Positions 37,501-49,000 of a stretch of 64,000 nt of DNA are shown in pieces. The position numbers and the translations under genes were made by a program. This DNA comes from Mesodorylaimus sp. YZB2_4 (Eukaryota; Nematoda; Enoplea; Dorylaimida; Dorylaimidae): positions 1 to 64,000 of the forward strand of contig JASANH010000093.1 of NCBI GenBank assembly GCA_030248295.1, read 5' to 3'. The notes below the pieces were generated by a model. It ran no database searches and was not told where the DNA came from. It worked only from the letters and a program-made list of their open reading frames with translations. Within the stretch, counting starts at the first letter, position 1, and every line of letters begins with the position of its first letter.

Positions 37501-40500
37501 CCCACCACCTACGTCCTGAGTCTGGGCACCTGACTCCCACCAGAAGAATACTTGTGGCGCGTAGGTGGTGCCGAGGGGAGTTTACACACCCCGCATAAAA
37601 CTCGTAGTAGCAGTCTCATACCTCTAGTAGTCTAATCCAAGACTGGTGAAACATCAACCGGACTGCTTGACATGCTACTTGTGCCTATTGATTGTTACAC
37701 CCTGATGTCCATACTGTCCCTGCTCCCTGCTTTTTGTGGAATGTACGTACAGTAGATACAGTTGAGGTGCAAACTTGATCACCCTCTTTGTTCGCCAGAC
37801 TGTCCCGATACAGCGAGAGTGTTCTTGCAGGCATCCCTTCTGGCCTCCCAACTCGCTTTGATTGATATAAGCACATGGAAAATCCATGGGATCATCCTCG
37901 AGTGCGCATGAGCGTTTGGTGATGGCATATCCACGGCACATTCTAATTTTTGGTGTGCAGAAAAGTTTCGAGCACATTTTTTAGACGTCGTCTTTGATTT
38001 TATAAGGGCTATTGTCAATTCTGGAAATGCCAAATCAGGATAGAGGCTCGTCTGGCAGTCGATCCTCCTTAGCCCCATTAGTTCAGGGAATGTCAGCTTG
38101 GTTGTCTTCGATGCCGTACACATCACCAAGTCCTCCTCATACACTGGCCGCTAGCACTTACCCTCTGATCGATTCTCTGTGGTGGCGTGTGCACCGTCCT
38201 CGCCGACCAGTTGCTCCTCGTCGCACTGCTCCATCCACTCGCCGCCCTCGTCCTCCCTGCAGTCATCCCCGCTCGTCACCTCCCCGCCGTCCGAAGATGA
38301 CGATGAGAAATGGATCAAATCAGCAGTTGGTGGGTCATTAGCTTCGTTGGGGGTTGGGGCCCGTGTTCGACGACGGCTCGTGGCAGACGTCAACGACCTT
38401 TTCTTGCCCACGTACTTGTAGCCCAAGTCCAACACAACGCTGTCTTCTTCGTCTGCTGTGTCTGAACAGAGAAGTGCTATCGTCAGGCGCGTGGGTAGGA
38501 GGAGCCAGTTTGCCAAGTGACATGGCAGTGTACTGTTGCAGCCAAGTCACTTTTACACTGCCTCATGAGTATACTGCATGGGCTAGTGTGAAACAGGGTG
38601 AGTAGCCGTACGCTGACAATGCCGCGGGCCACCTAGTCGTAGGTGCATGAGACATCAACCCGACGGGTTTCTGCCGCCTTGACGAGTGTATCGAGCAGCC
38701 AGCCAAGACAAGCCTGGCACTGCTCCGTGTATAAGGCAGCCAAATACACAACCTTCCCCACCATACACGCTCATTACACATGTTACATGTGCAGCTAGCT
38801 TACCATTCTGACCATCGCTGCCGTCGCCATCGGTGGGAACTTTCTTCGACGTGGCTTTCTCCAAGTAGATATCCAACAGTGAGGATGCCGAGGGCGAGGC
38901 ATTCTTCTTCATCTGCCTGCTGATATCGGCCACCGTCTGCCTTCGTTCCATGCTGATCTTGGCCACACTGGTCACAGCGACGGTGGTCGACCGAGGGGTC
39001 ATGTGCGCCGACAGTCCCAGCAGGGGGTTCATGTCATCGCAGGGCGACGGCAAGGCCGACACAGCCGGACTGGCTATGGGACTCAAGGCACTCAGACCAG
39101 AGGCCAGGAAACGAGGTGATAACGAGCACGTAGGTATCGAGCCAGTCGATCGACGAGAGAATTTGACAGCACCAGGAGTGGGACTAACGGGACTATTGGC
39201 CGATACTGGCGTCTGTGAGACTGTAGCCTCCGCTGACAGATGGCCGGGAGGAGCTAGCCGAGTACGGTCAGCCTCAGATATGCCCAGACGTTCCTCGGGA
39301 AGTGACCCTAAAAAAGGATTGTATGTGCGTCCAGCCTGTCCCGCATCCTGATTGGTTGATTCATTCCAAGCCCCGCCCCTTATAACTTGCATATCTTACC
39401 TGGTCAATCGATATTTTGGTTAAAGTTAGCGCAGTGTGCATTCTGTGGCAACTGTCATATCGATCATCTGTTGACAGCTAGCCAACCCCCCTTTCTCACC
39501 ATTCACGTATTTCTCACCCGTCAAGAAACAAATGTTAGCTTACCACTTCTTTTCCTCGCTAATTTCTGTTTTATTCTCAGCATGGCTGATAATCCGGAGG
39601 TTGTCATGGACGAGTAATATGGTTCTGGGGATTTGGGTATGGTTGACGGGATCGCGACTTCTTCACTGGCTGCTGGCTGTTGGGGTTGGGGCGGCTGTTG
39701 TGATCGTGCGGCATCTTCTTTTTCAACTTGGGTCACTTGGACTGAAAACATAGCTCGTTCAAAGTGAAAACGTTCAATGCCAGTCATGGAACAAGGTGCC
39801 ACACATTGTGTGTGAGTGACCATCACAGACGCGGCAAGAAGCCGAGCTGTGAGTGCGCAGTAAATGGGGACATCTGCTTTGAGCAGTCAAGACACACACA
39901 CAAAAACTGTAGGCTCGAGCAAAAGTCTTCTGAACTGGTGATCCCAGACCGCGATTCCCATGTTCGATTCCCAGTCAAGGGTAAAGTTTTTGTATATATT
40001 TTCCGGGAATTAGATGTATCAGACAGTCATACGATGAGACATGGATCGCTGATCAGTGGCTATTCAGTGCTTTGCCAATCAGCCATCACAGCATGCGCCC
40101 GAGTCGTGGCCAAGCGGGGTAAAGGCGTCTGCCTCTTACGCTGGGTGCGCAGTCCCGCCTGGGTCAAAAATGGTTGTCAAATATGTGTTCCTTTGCCCTC
40201 GAGTGCTGTATGGTGCTTGGCTATGGATAAAGTATGGCATGGCATGCACTCACTCGTTGGGGGAGTACTGTCTAAGGATGACCATTTGCGATCAGGGGTC
40301 GCAAACTGAGCCAAATGTTTGTTCACTGCTTTTGGTTGACTGGGACCTAAAAATGTAGCCACAGTTTACAAAAGTGTCACCACTGCTGGGAATAGAACCC
40401 AGTACTCACTGACTGGTCTGTCTTCCTCCTCAATGGCTAACAAATGATGCGAGCTGCTGCCTGACGGGGGGCCCGACCACGATCCACTTCTTTTCCGCAT

Positions 40501-41095
40501 CAGTCGTTGTCGAATAGGTAAGCGCAAGTTTTGCGACACGTCCCAGCTACTCTGCCGCCAGGTCATTGATGGTGCCCCTATGCAACGGAGGCAGTGAAAA
40601 ACCAAAACTTTTTACCCGGGATGGGCTCGAACCCTCCTGACGTCTGTTAGGCAGGAGTGTCATGTTGGGCATGCGACAGTGCGAGTGACATGGAGCCAAG
40701 TGTAAAGGGATTGGTATTCGTCGCCAGTGTAAAGTGGATGGCGCATTTGCAGATTTTGAGTCCCCCTCTGCAACAAGACATTCAGGCCACGCAGTAGCGA
40801 CTGCGGCCGCCTCGATTCGCAGAGTATAAACGAGACCTGGTGCCCAGCAGAGACCTTGCCATGTGGACTGTCTTACCGGACATCCTTCTCAAATCGACCA
40901 TACTCTCGCGGCGACTGGCATATGCGGCCGGGGGTGGACCTAAACAGTCATGGTTACAGCACAGCTTCTACATTCTCCCCTCCACATTCTCGTCACCAGG
41001 ATGGACCTACCTGCCGAGGGTCGTCGTCGACCTGGTACGACTTTGGTGTCGTCGAAAATTAAGCGAAACATGAGATAGTCGTTGAAGAAATCCAT
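34560..41095 (-). CDS. Long, mostly disordered protein ending in a synaptotagmin-like C2 domain
   Basis: Twelve exons, in transcript order: 41097-41011 (ATG at 41095), 40577-40410, 39741-39544, 39307-38804, 38461-38162, 36962-36893, 36800-36386, 36181-36055, 35989-35775, 35718-35616, 35350-35190 and 34721-34560. Every junction agrees in phase, giving about 835 residues. The first 75 residues include a Phe/Asp-rich block (MDFFNDYLMFRLIFDDTK) and a basic RQRLMRKRSGSW block. The next 600 or so are Ser/Pro/Gln-rich and look disordered. The last three exons form a C2 domain: GEVSISIHYSQSIGFLTVTI, later QW..M..NP and a final VWHQF, like synaptotagmin C2B. The calcium-loop Asp residues I would expect (SDPY; D-x-D) are absent, so calcium-independent binding is likely. 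I do not recognise the N-terminal part. An upstream non-coding exon is possible. Confidence 0.72.
34930..35175. repeat. Minisatellite in the last intron of the C2 gene
   Basis: An irregular tandem repeat built on GCGCATACAGTGCTGTGCTG and TACAATG units (about 14-35 bp), around eight unit copies. It ends 15 bp before the last-but-one coding exon of the C2 gene (35190). Confidence 0.8.
36018..36052 (-). repeat. tRNA-like 3' fragment at a splice donor
   Basis: On the minus strand, CGCGAGAGTTCGAATCCCAC followed by TCGCTCC looks like the T arm and acceptor end of a tRNA or of a tRNA-derived repeat. It begins a few bases inside the intron whose donor is at 36054. It has no 5' half, so it is not a tRNA gene. 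Confidence 0.5.
36325..36366 (-). repeat. SINE B-box fragment near a splice donor
   Basis: Minus strand: GGAGGTTCGAACCCCAC followed by TTAGGGTAACAC matches the B-box and the GGGTAA that follows it in the SINE copies. It lies about 20 bp inside the intron that starts at 36385. Confidence 0.5.
38598..38790 (-). repeat. Dispersed repeat R2, reverse copy
   Basis: The reverse complement reads the same blocks as 33335-33555: GGAAGGTTGTGTATTTGGCT, CTTATACACGGAGCAG, a GGCTTGTCTTGGCTGG block and GAAACCCGTCGGGTTGATGT. It ends 14 bp from the donor of the large exon at 38804. Confidence 0.75.
40105..40250 (+). mobile_element. tRNA-derived SINE, copy 3
   Basis: A-box-like CGTGGCCAAGCGGGGT is intact, but much of the B-box is deleted (GCAGTCCCGCCTGGGTC). 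The body TGGTTGTCAAATATGTGTTCC, CCTCGAGTGC and a TATGGCATGGCATG tail follow. It lies in the intron between the second and third coding exons of the C2 gene. Confidence 0.8.
40603..40662 (-). repeat. SINE B-box fragment upstream of a C2-gene exon
   Basis: Minus strand: GGAGGGTTCGAGCCCATCCC then GGGTAAAAAG, the SINE B-box plus linker. It ends about 25 bp before the acceptor of the exon at 40577-40410, so it contributes part of the region upstream of that splice site. Confidence 0.5.
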
Positions 41096-41097
41096 TC

Positions 41098-41545
41098 CTG
41101 ATTGGTGACTGATAAGACGAGTGATAAGGGAGACCAACAGAAGACGAGTAGGTACGATGAACTGATATCTTATCTCCAGGCAGCCTTATCACTTTATCCG
41201 CGACAGAATACTCAGGGCAATTCACTCAGAGCTAGTCGCTTGTCGTAGTTTTTATAAAAGCTCAACTAGTGATAACATACCACCCGTTATCACTATTCTA
41301 GCCACCTTATCAGTCTTATCACATACACTACCTCGACTGTCACTTTCACTGATGAAAACAGTGGCCCCGTCAACACGGCACACTACTTATCTCCTCTGCC
41401 TCGATCAGCTCTTCTCTCCGGGACCACCCGATGTGAATATAGCGTGCTTGGACTAATTAGGGACCCTTATCACATGATTTCCTTTCACCTAGTTTCCTAT
41501 TCTACGCGCTTCGAGTCAACACCTTTTAGCCCGGGTCTTATCTCG
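41098..41545 (-). promoter_or_regulatory. GATA-motif cluster upstream of the C2 gene
   Basis: Around ten GATAA/TTATC motifs lie within 450 bp directly before the first coding exon, including ACTGATAAGA at about 41107 and repeats near 41124, 41169, 41184, 41286, 41307, 41317, 41387, 41467 and 41536. GATA factors bind such sites; ACTGATAAGA matches the extended site preferred by nematode intestinal GATA factors. Similar motifs are also scattered in other introns of the window, so the cluster may be partly background. Confidence 0.4.
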
Positions 41546-43009
41546 TCCCGGCCTCCCTTTTATGGCCTGTGCCCCTGCACACAATGCGCGTAACCGTCAT
41601 CGCCCCTGGCCACACGCCGCTCAATAATGCTTTGCCTGAATTCGAGTGGGAGGACGGCTTACTTCTTATGCCTCACGGAAATCGGAACCAGCTATCGATT
41701 ACGTTGCAGTCGCAAATGTGAGGTGCAATCATCAGTTACGTGGCGGTCACAATCCAGGCAGCTGATGCTCCACAGTTGCAGCAGACCAGCAACAATCAGC
41801 ACGAGCGATCAGTGATGGTGAGCTTATTCAAACACATGACTGTGCACTCATCGGATAAGCGGCATCACTCGATCAGTCGATTACGTTGACGTCCCAAGTG
41901 AATTCAAATCATACATAATCCATATTTGCTGGAAATTCACCGTGTTGCGGAACCCTTCTTTCTCTAAAGCCTCATCTGAGTCACTTTGAACTAGATTTCT
42001 TTGCAGTCCCAAATTATATTGAGCAATACTTGTGCATTCTGTACATTTTCCACATTCATCAGCGATGAAGCCTTTGCCTGTGCGCGAGGATGATGCCCCG
42101 AGTCACACGGAACACATAATTGACAACCATTTGTCCCCTAGGCGGGAGTCGAACCATCTTCTGTAAGTACGCACCAGCGTAAGAGGCAGACGTCTACAAC
42201 TCCAAGCCAAGACTCGTGGCAATCCTGAACAGACTGTGAGCAGAATCACTCTGTGACCTGTTCCTTCTCTTGGTCTTCACTCTTTCTAAACCATCCCCCA
42301 GATTCTGTTTCCTGAATCATGATCTGCAATCACTTCGCCCAGCAGGGACTGAGCACACCCCGGCCTCTAATCGTAAGCACGCGCTAGATGAAGGGCGCCC
42401 ACACACAACCTCTTCAACCAGACCATATTCTATTCATACAAACACATGACATTCGTAATCTGCCACACATGCGTATCCAAGTTTGAGAAAGTCCTCTGCA
42501 TATTAGTGCTAGCTACACAATGCCCCCCCCCACATCGCACCTATCATATTCCTCGAGGAATGTCACGCAACACTGCAGTCTACGCCACACAACGGGCTCA
42601 CACCGACCATATTATGCACAGAGACATCCAAAATTGCCCCTCCGTTAAATCCAAATATGGAATATCGAAATCCCCAAAACAATAAACCACTTAAACAGAA
42701 CTTATGCAATATTCCATAACAGGTTATAACTATAAACTCAAACCCATATTCAAGTTACACAAAACTCAAATCTTCTTCACCCACTTTTACAAGAGATATC
42801 CACTAAACTCATTTACCATACCCCAAATTTTTAGAGGAAAATTCAACAAAACCAAAAAAAACAGCCAGTCTCGAAACGAGAAGTAGAGAAAAACATGAAT
42901 AATGATAATGTTTCTGGAAAACCTGACCATTTTTGCCACCCTATTTGTATCTTATATACAAGCCTCGCCTACCCACGTGCATCCCCTCCCCTCGAACATG
43001 ACATTGGAA
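41546..43009. other. Spacer between the C2 gene and the 3' end of AP-2 alpha
   Basis: Head-to-tail spacer on the minus strand. Apart from one SINE copy it holds AT-rich DNA (42640-42900) with A runs and a C run near 42523. I find no exon. Confidence 0.45.
42075..42232 (-). mobile_element. tRNA-derived SINE, copy 4 (reverse)
   Basis: Minus strand: A-box-like GAGTCTTGGCTTGGAG, the GTCTGCCTCTTACGCTGG anticodon-arm region, a B-box GGTTCGACTCCCGCC, then GGGACAAATGGTTGTCAATT. The tail is shortened. Confidence 0.75.
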
Positions 43010-46000
43010 TCAAAAGAGTTCGGACAAGAGCTCGCATAAATGCCTCGAGACGGACTCCTTGGAACTCCTGATTGTTAGCCGATACATGTTGGCCTGTCGA
43101 TTCGGTTCTAATCGTAATAAAACGCCGATTTGTGCCGCCCTGCTGTGCACTATCCCAGCGCCAACATAATTGGCAGCATTCGGATCAACTCCGCACAACA
43201 CTTGCAGTCCAAATCCGCTTAACTGAAAGCATAAATCCGTCGTAATCTCACAAAACCCAATATTCCGCATCAAATTATTACCTTTATTTTGATCTGCTCA
43301 TCATCGATGGGGAATCGAGCATTCAAAATTTTCTGGCTTTCTTGATTTGGCCTAAAAGAAACCATACGCAAATGTAAAACCAATTTCCTCTTCCCCGGAA
43401 GCTTCCACTCACTGATTTAATATTTTCCATCTCGTAAAAAATTGTTCAGATCCCATTTCGGCTCCTTCGAGAAATTTGCACAAGAACAATGGTAATTTCA
43501 ACATGATATTCTTTCTCACGCCGTGATCATGGACGAATTGTAATTGTAACATGGGGCCACCGGTGTAATCTTGCAAACACTCCACATTGATTAATTGCTG
43601 CACTTGCGCTCCGCCTTCCACAATCGTATCCACCGGTTTGGCTTGGATATTCAAGAACGACGACAGCTGACCAGGCGCCGTCACGTTCGGTGTGAACTCC
43701 ATAAACGGCGTCGACGACTTATTGCCATAGAACATACCCAAACGGGCCAGATTCTGCCTGGCCTCCATCTTGACTCCCACTTGCAACACGTCATCCTCGT
43801 ACAGCACACCGTTCTGCTTGTAGACGAATCTGCAACCGGCAACTGGTCACTGACCACTCACGCCCTCTGCATCCACTCACACTGCGCCTTCATGTTTCGG
43901 CAGAATAGAACAGAGCACTCCTTCACTGTACCTACAGTGCTGTACACGCCCGTGTGAGTGTGAGTCCTACCCGCACTATGTATACAGCGCTCGTTCACTC
44001 GGGATTTTTAGAGTGCTCTTTTGTCGCTGCAGATGACCTACAACCCGCCCTGAGTAGCCAACAAATATATCTAGAGCCAAAAAACTACTTTCCTTCCTCG
44101 CTATCAGTTTAATTATCCGCCACAGTTTCTCCAGCTTCCCCTCTCCCATTCCCCCTCTTAAACATCTCCCCAACATTCAATCCCAATCGTTTTCTATCAG
44201 GATTGGGACCCTGAACGAACGCGCTTCGCACTCACCCTGCCCCCACTTGAACCAATGCCCGACTCACTTCTTCAAGTCCTCCTCCTTTCCATGCACCACC
44301 GTCTCGCCTCCACCGAACGTGTGTCCATTGAGCGTCGAGTGGCCATTGCTCACGCCGCCCATCGTCGTCGTGGCCCCGAACATGTCCAGCAACTGAGGTG
44401 CGCCCGATGCGAACGGTGCCGCCGACGAGGGCCCGGTCGGGGTACCCAAACCCAACAGGTCTGCTGTACCACCACTCACACCATCGCTCATGCCGCCGAA
44501 ACTGTTCGCAATGTTCTAAAAACATTGTTCGCACTGATAGAGCGCCAAATAAAATCACTACAGCTGAGGAATACCAGAGTTTAGAAATGCATTTTGTAAC
44601 ACTATCCGCACGGCTGCAAAATGCACCATTAACTTCTACGACTAGAATCTAATGCAATCCCCCTTCCGCTCAAATATGATGATACATTTTGATGATATTT
44701 TCAGAAAAACCTGGTTTCGTCCAGTTCGCTGGGGCCACGAGGTTCAACGATTTCTACATCCTGATAAATCGGACTAAGGAAAGCACCAAGCAAGACAGCG
44801 GGAAAATTAAAAACAAAAGCTTCTGTGACCCCTAAGAAAAGCTCCGCCCCCTTCCAGTGAGAGATAGGTTCGGATACTGATCCTGCAGGTAAGGTGGTTT
44901 CATGCACGCATCCTATGATCCTAGTGCCCATTAAACACTTGTACGGTGGATCATAATCCAGTTGCCCATTCTCAGGCCCACCTCCTCCCACCCTAACCCG
45001 CCTCGACCCTGTGCAACCAAGCCTGGCAGGCGAAGGAGAGAACGCCGGCGGGACTAAGTCCGACTGAAGCAAGGCAAGTCTTGCGACTACTGTATGCCTG
45101 CGGCTGAAACGTCCCCCAGCCAGGGAAGATCGTTTACTCTCCCTCACTCGTCATGGCCCACCAGGCACGAGGGTTACACCTGGCAATCGGCTCTACAACC
45201 TTCTCACCATCACACCCACTATTTTGAGCATGGAAAAAGGGTCATTTCTTCGACTCACCTCTTTGAAGACGGCTTGCGGGAACTGCTTTCTCTCCTTCTC
45301 GGTCGACCCTTCGCCAATCTCGCCCGCCCCGTGATCATCGCTCGCGCCAGCCGGTTTCTTCTTCTTTAACTTGGACAACAGACTCGATTCCTTCTCCGGG
45401 AACGGGGGCATCTCTTCCAACACCGTAGCCAGCACGTCGGCCGTCGCGATACGACTCAACGCCAAATACTCGACGGCCCGTTGTTGCAATTCGGCATCCG
45501 GATTTCGAATATTCCCATCCGATTTCAGAACATCTTGGATTTGAGTTTTGATTTCGGGGAAAAGATTAATAAACTTGATGTAAGTCGATAACAACAAGGC
45601 TCGTGTGCCGATGCTGCACAAATGGTACTTGGCGTGCAACAATTGAAACTGGACCAACGGACTGAAAAGGGAAGATGGCGCGAGTCATCTCCACCCTGAC
45701 CCTCGCCCTTGTCTTGGCTCACCTGGACCTCGGATCGCCGGCAATCAAATTACCGAATTCGCCGAGGATATACGCCCCTACCTTGACCATGTTCTCGTGA
45801 CAGGCGGGCGCTTGCAAGGCCTCGAAGACGGTCTTGGCCGCGTAGCCTTGCACGTCCTCCCGATTGACCACGATTTGTATGACACGGTACCAAACTTCCT
45901 CGCTCACAAAATCGCCCGCGATTCGAATTAAGTTCAATATGACATCGACGTACCACGTGTAATCTTGCGCGTATTTCTCAGCCAATATGGCCACCTTCAG

Positions 46001-49000
46001 TACCTAAAAACGAGAAAAGGGAAAGACGAGTTAGTCACGCTCGAGGCACCTCCACCCCAGTCACTTCGAGGACTGCCATGCATGGGGTACCCTTACCATG
46101 ATGAACCATGAACGAGACTGTAACCCGCGCACCCAGGCGGGACCGAAGTCTCTTAGGAAAGAGACTCCAACTGGGGAAGGCAAGTCTCCCGACTACACCT
46201 GCTCTAGAAACATCAACCAGAGAGGTTGACGTCTCCCAGCAGGGGAGATATCGATCTGCCGACCGGCAGGAATGCTGGTTACAAGAGTTATCGCTAGGGT
46301 TGTTTGGGTAAAAACAACTAGGAGCATAACAGCTAAAGAATATGCAAGTCACACCTCCACCCAGCCCATACTCGGAAAATAGGCAATCTCTGAAATAACT
46401 CAAGCTAAACTGCTGCAGTCGTACCAAACGGGGACAGATGCACTCTACCATCTTCCAAACCTGCACTACCGCATCGACCGACCCACCGATCCGGGCCGGA
46501 TCGGTTTGGGGGAACCGACCCAAGCTGTGGGTCGGCTGGATAGGAATTTTGAATTCCCGCAAAAATTTTTTCTTGGGTGTCCATTCATGTCTTCATACAG
46601 GCAGCTAGGATCGACACTTCAACCCACGACGTTTTTCTTGGAAGTTTCGACCCCACCCACCTCCTGTCCACATAGGAGCGCGGCTCATTCGGCTTGTGAG
46701 AGGCTGATTGGGGGCAACCCTGAGTGAAACGCCTCAGTTCTATTCTGGCTGAAGACGTCAGTTAAGGAAACCCGTTCTCAGAGAACTGGCTGTGGGCGAT
46801 TCACCAGGAATTCAAGTGGAGGTGGAAGCGGTGCACTCGATTGAGAAAACTGGTCCTAATTGCCAGTCGAGACCCTCCGTTCTTGCCCTCTATCATCCGG
46901 AAACGCAGATTCTGGCGCAGGATGCCCTCGGCGGTGATGCTCTAGCGGAGCAGCTACAAGTGAGGCCGTCAGAGGGAGCCTGTCATGAGAGTTGATCGCC
47001 TCACACACTGCCGCACCCTTCATTATGACTGTTGGCAAAACCCACAGGAAATTACGGTAGGTGGGGGGGGCCCAGCCAAAAAATTTAAAAAGCTGTCCTC
47101 ATACTGGCCACCCTCCACTCTAAGAAGTCAAGTCTAGAAGCGAAACGGGATATTGCAGGTGCAGTTGCACAGTAAAAATTTGTGAAATTCTACGCTATCG
47201 CCTCAGACAGCATGAGGTAAGGGACGAGCACGTGTTAACTTATTCCTAAAGTTCTCCTCCCCTGTCCGTTTTTGCCCGAAATACGTCAGCCCCTTCCTCC
47301 CTGACTGTGGGTGTCTGTTATCCATGGTTATCGATCGAAGAAATGTGCATCATGCCAGAAAACAAATGAGTAAGCGCAATACAACGTTGGGTCGGGTGGA
47401 TCGGGTCGGTCGGTCGGATCGGTTCTGGATCGGGTCGGGTCGGTTTTGTGACCTCACACCCGGGTCGGTCGATGCTGGCCACTGCATATTGTATATGGGG
47501 GCTGATTCTACACTGTACATAGTCCCACTCAACACCATTCCAAATGGTGATTATTTGCACATACTCAAAGTTTCCCCCACTCTTAAATTTGACGTGTCGA
47601 CAAAGAAATTATTTCCCCCAACCGTTTTGCAAAAAAAACATGGGATAACGGCACCTGGCAGCCATAATTTAGTCATTTTTTCAATCATCTTCGGGCTGGG
47701 CTAGGACACACTTGAGACACCCCAGGTGTACGGACGGGGTAATACATGCACAGGGTTTGACAATTTACCCGACGAATCCCAGGTGTGTCTGGCCTGTGGA
47801 GAAGGTAGTGTATCTAGTTACCTTGACTGGCCGCCGCATATACGGAGCAGTACGTGGTGCGCATACATCGTATCACAACATCGCTGACTTCGTCTGCGGG
47901 GAGGGGTGTTTAATCTTCTTTCAAGGGGGGAGGGGGGTCGGCGACATAGCGGCTCATTTAGATTGCTTGTAAAAATTAAATTTTTTAAATTTAAATTTTT
48001 CCCGCGAAAATTCAAAGCTAAGTTTGGGCCTTCCAAGGCAAAACATTGGGTCTTTTTTACTATAAACAATTTTCTTCTGCCAAAAAAAGTACCGGGGGGG
48101 GGGGGGTCAAACACAGTAAAGGTGGACGGCAAAGACTGCGTGACCTTCACACCCTTGCCGGGCGGGACAGGGGTCTAAAACATGAGAAGGGTCCCCCATC
48201 CCCGGCCTTGCCCTGGCCACCAACTCACCATCTCTTCCCTAATCGAATAATCGGCATTCTCCAAATACGTCAACATCTCGCCCACGATCTCGGTCGCGTT
48301 CGACTTATCGCACATGGCGTACAGTAAATCCACAGCCCTCTGCCGCACGCTCACGTCTCGCTCCGTCTGAAAAGTACATGAATGGTCATCCAAATCAGAG
48401 TGCTGTTCACATAATCCACGATCCTGCTCATTCCAAGAGAGAGAGCCCATACTGAAGATCTAAGGGGGGCACAGGCTGCGAGATCCCCTCATATTCTAGA
48501 AATGACCCTTGCCTTCACTTTCAACTCAGGCACGTTCTCTCCGCACCGCAGAGGTGTGCATCGAAACCTTGGGCCCTGGGGACTATGAGAGGCTGTTGCA
48601 TAGACCCACAATGTCACTAATAATCGTGCCATCCACACTTGCACAAGTGCATTCACGACACCAGTCTCCGGGACCAACTAATCAACATCAGCGGAGGACG
48701 TGTGCCAGGGATCTCGGTGGGCTGCTTCCAAAAATGGTCAACGTCACAAAAATCAGCCAGCCATTAAAAAAATCAAACCCAAGACGGATGAAGAAATTTA
48801 AATTTTGGGGGAAATCCAAATCCACAGAACGATGTAATGCAAAATCTTTAATCTTCATAGGCAAATTGTGAAGTGGGTGTAGGCCAGTTGAGCCGTTCCT
48901 GATTGCGCCGTTTCTAGTAGCGCTGACCTATTTGCGCTGTTTTGGTTTGCGCCATGTCCTAATTTCGCCGACCCCGAATTGCGCTTCTTTCTGTTGCGCC

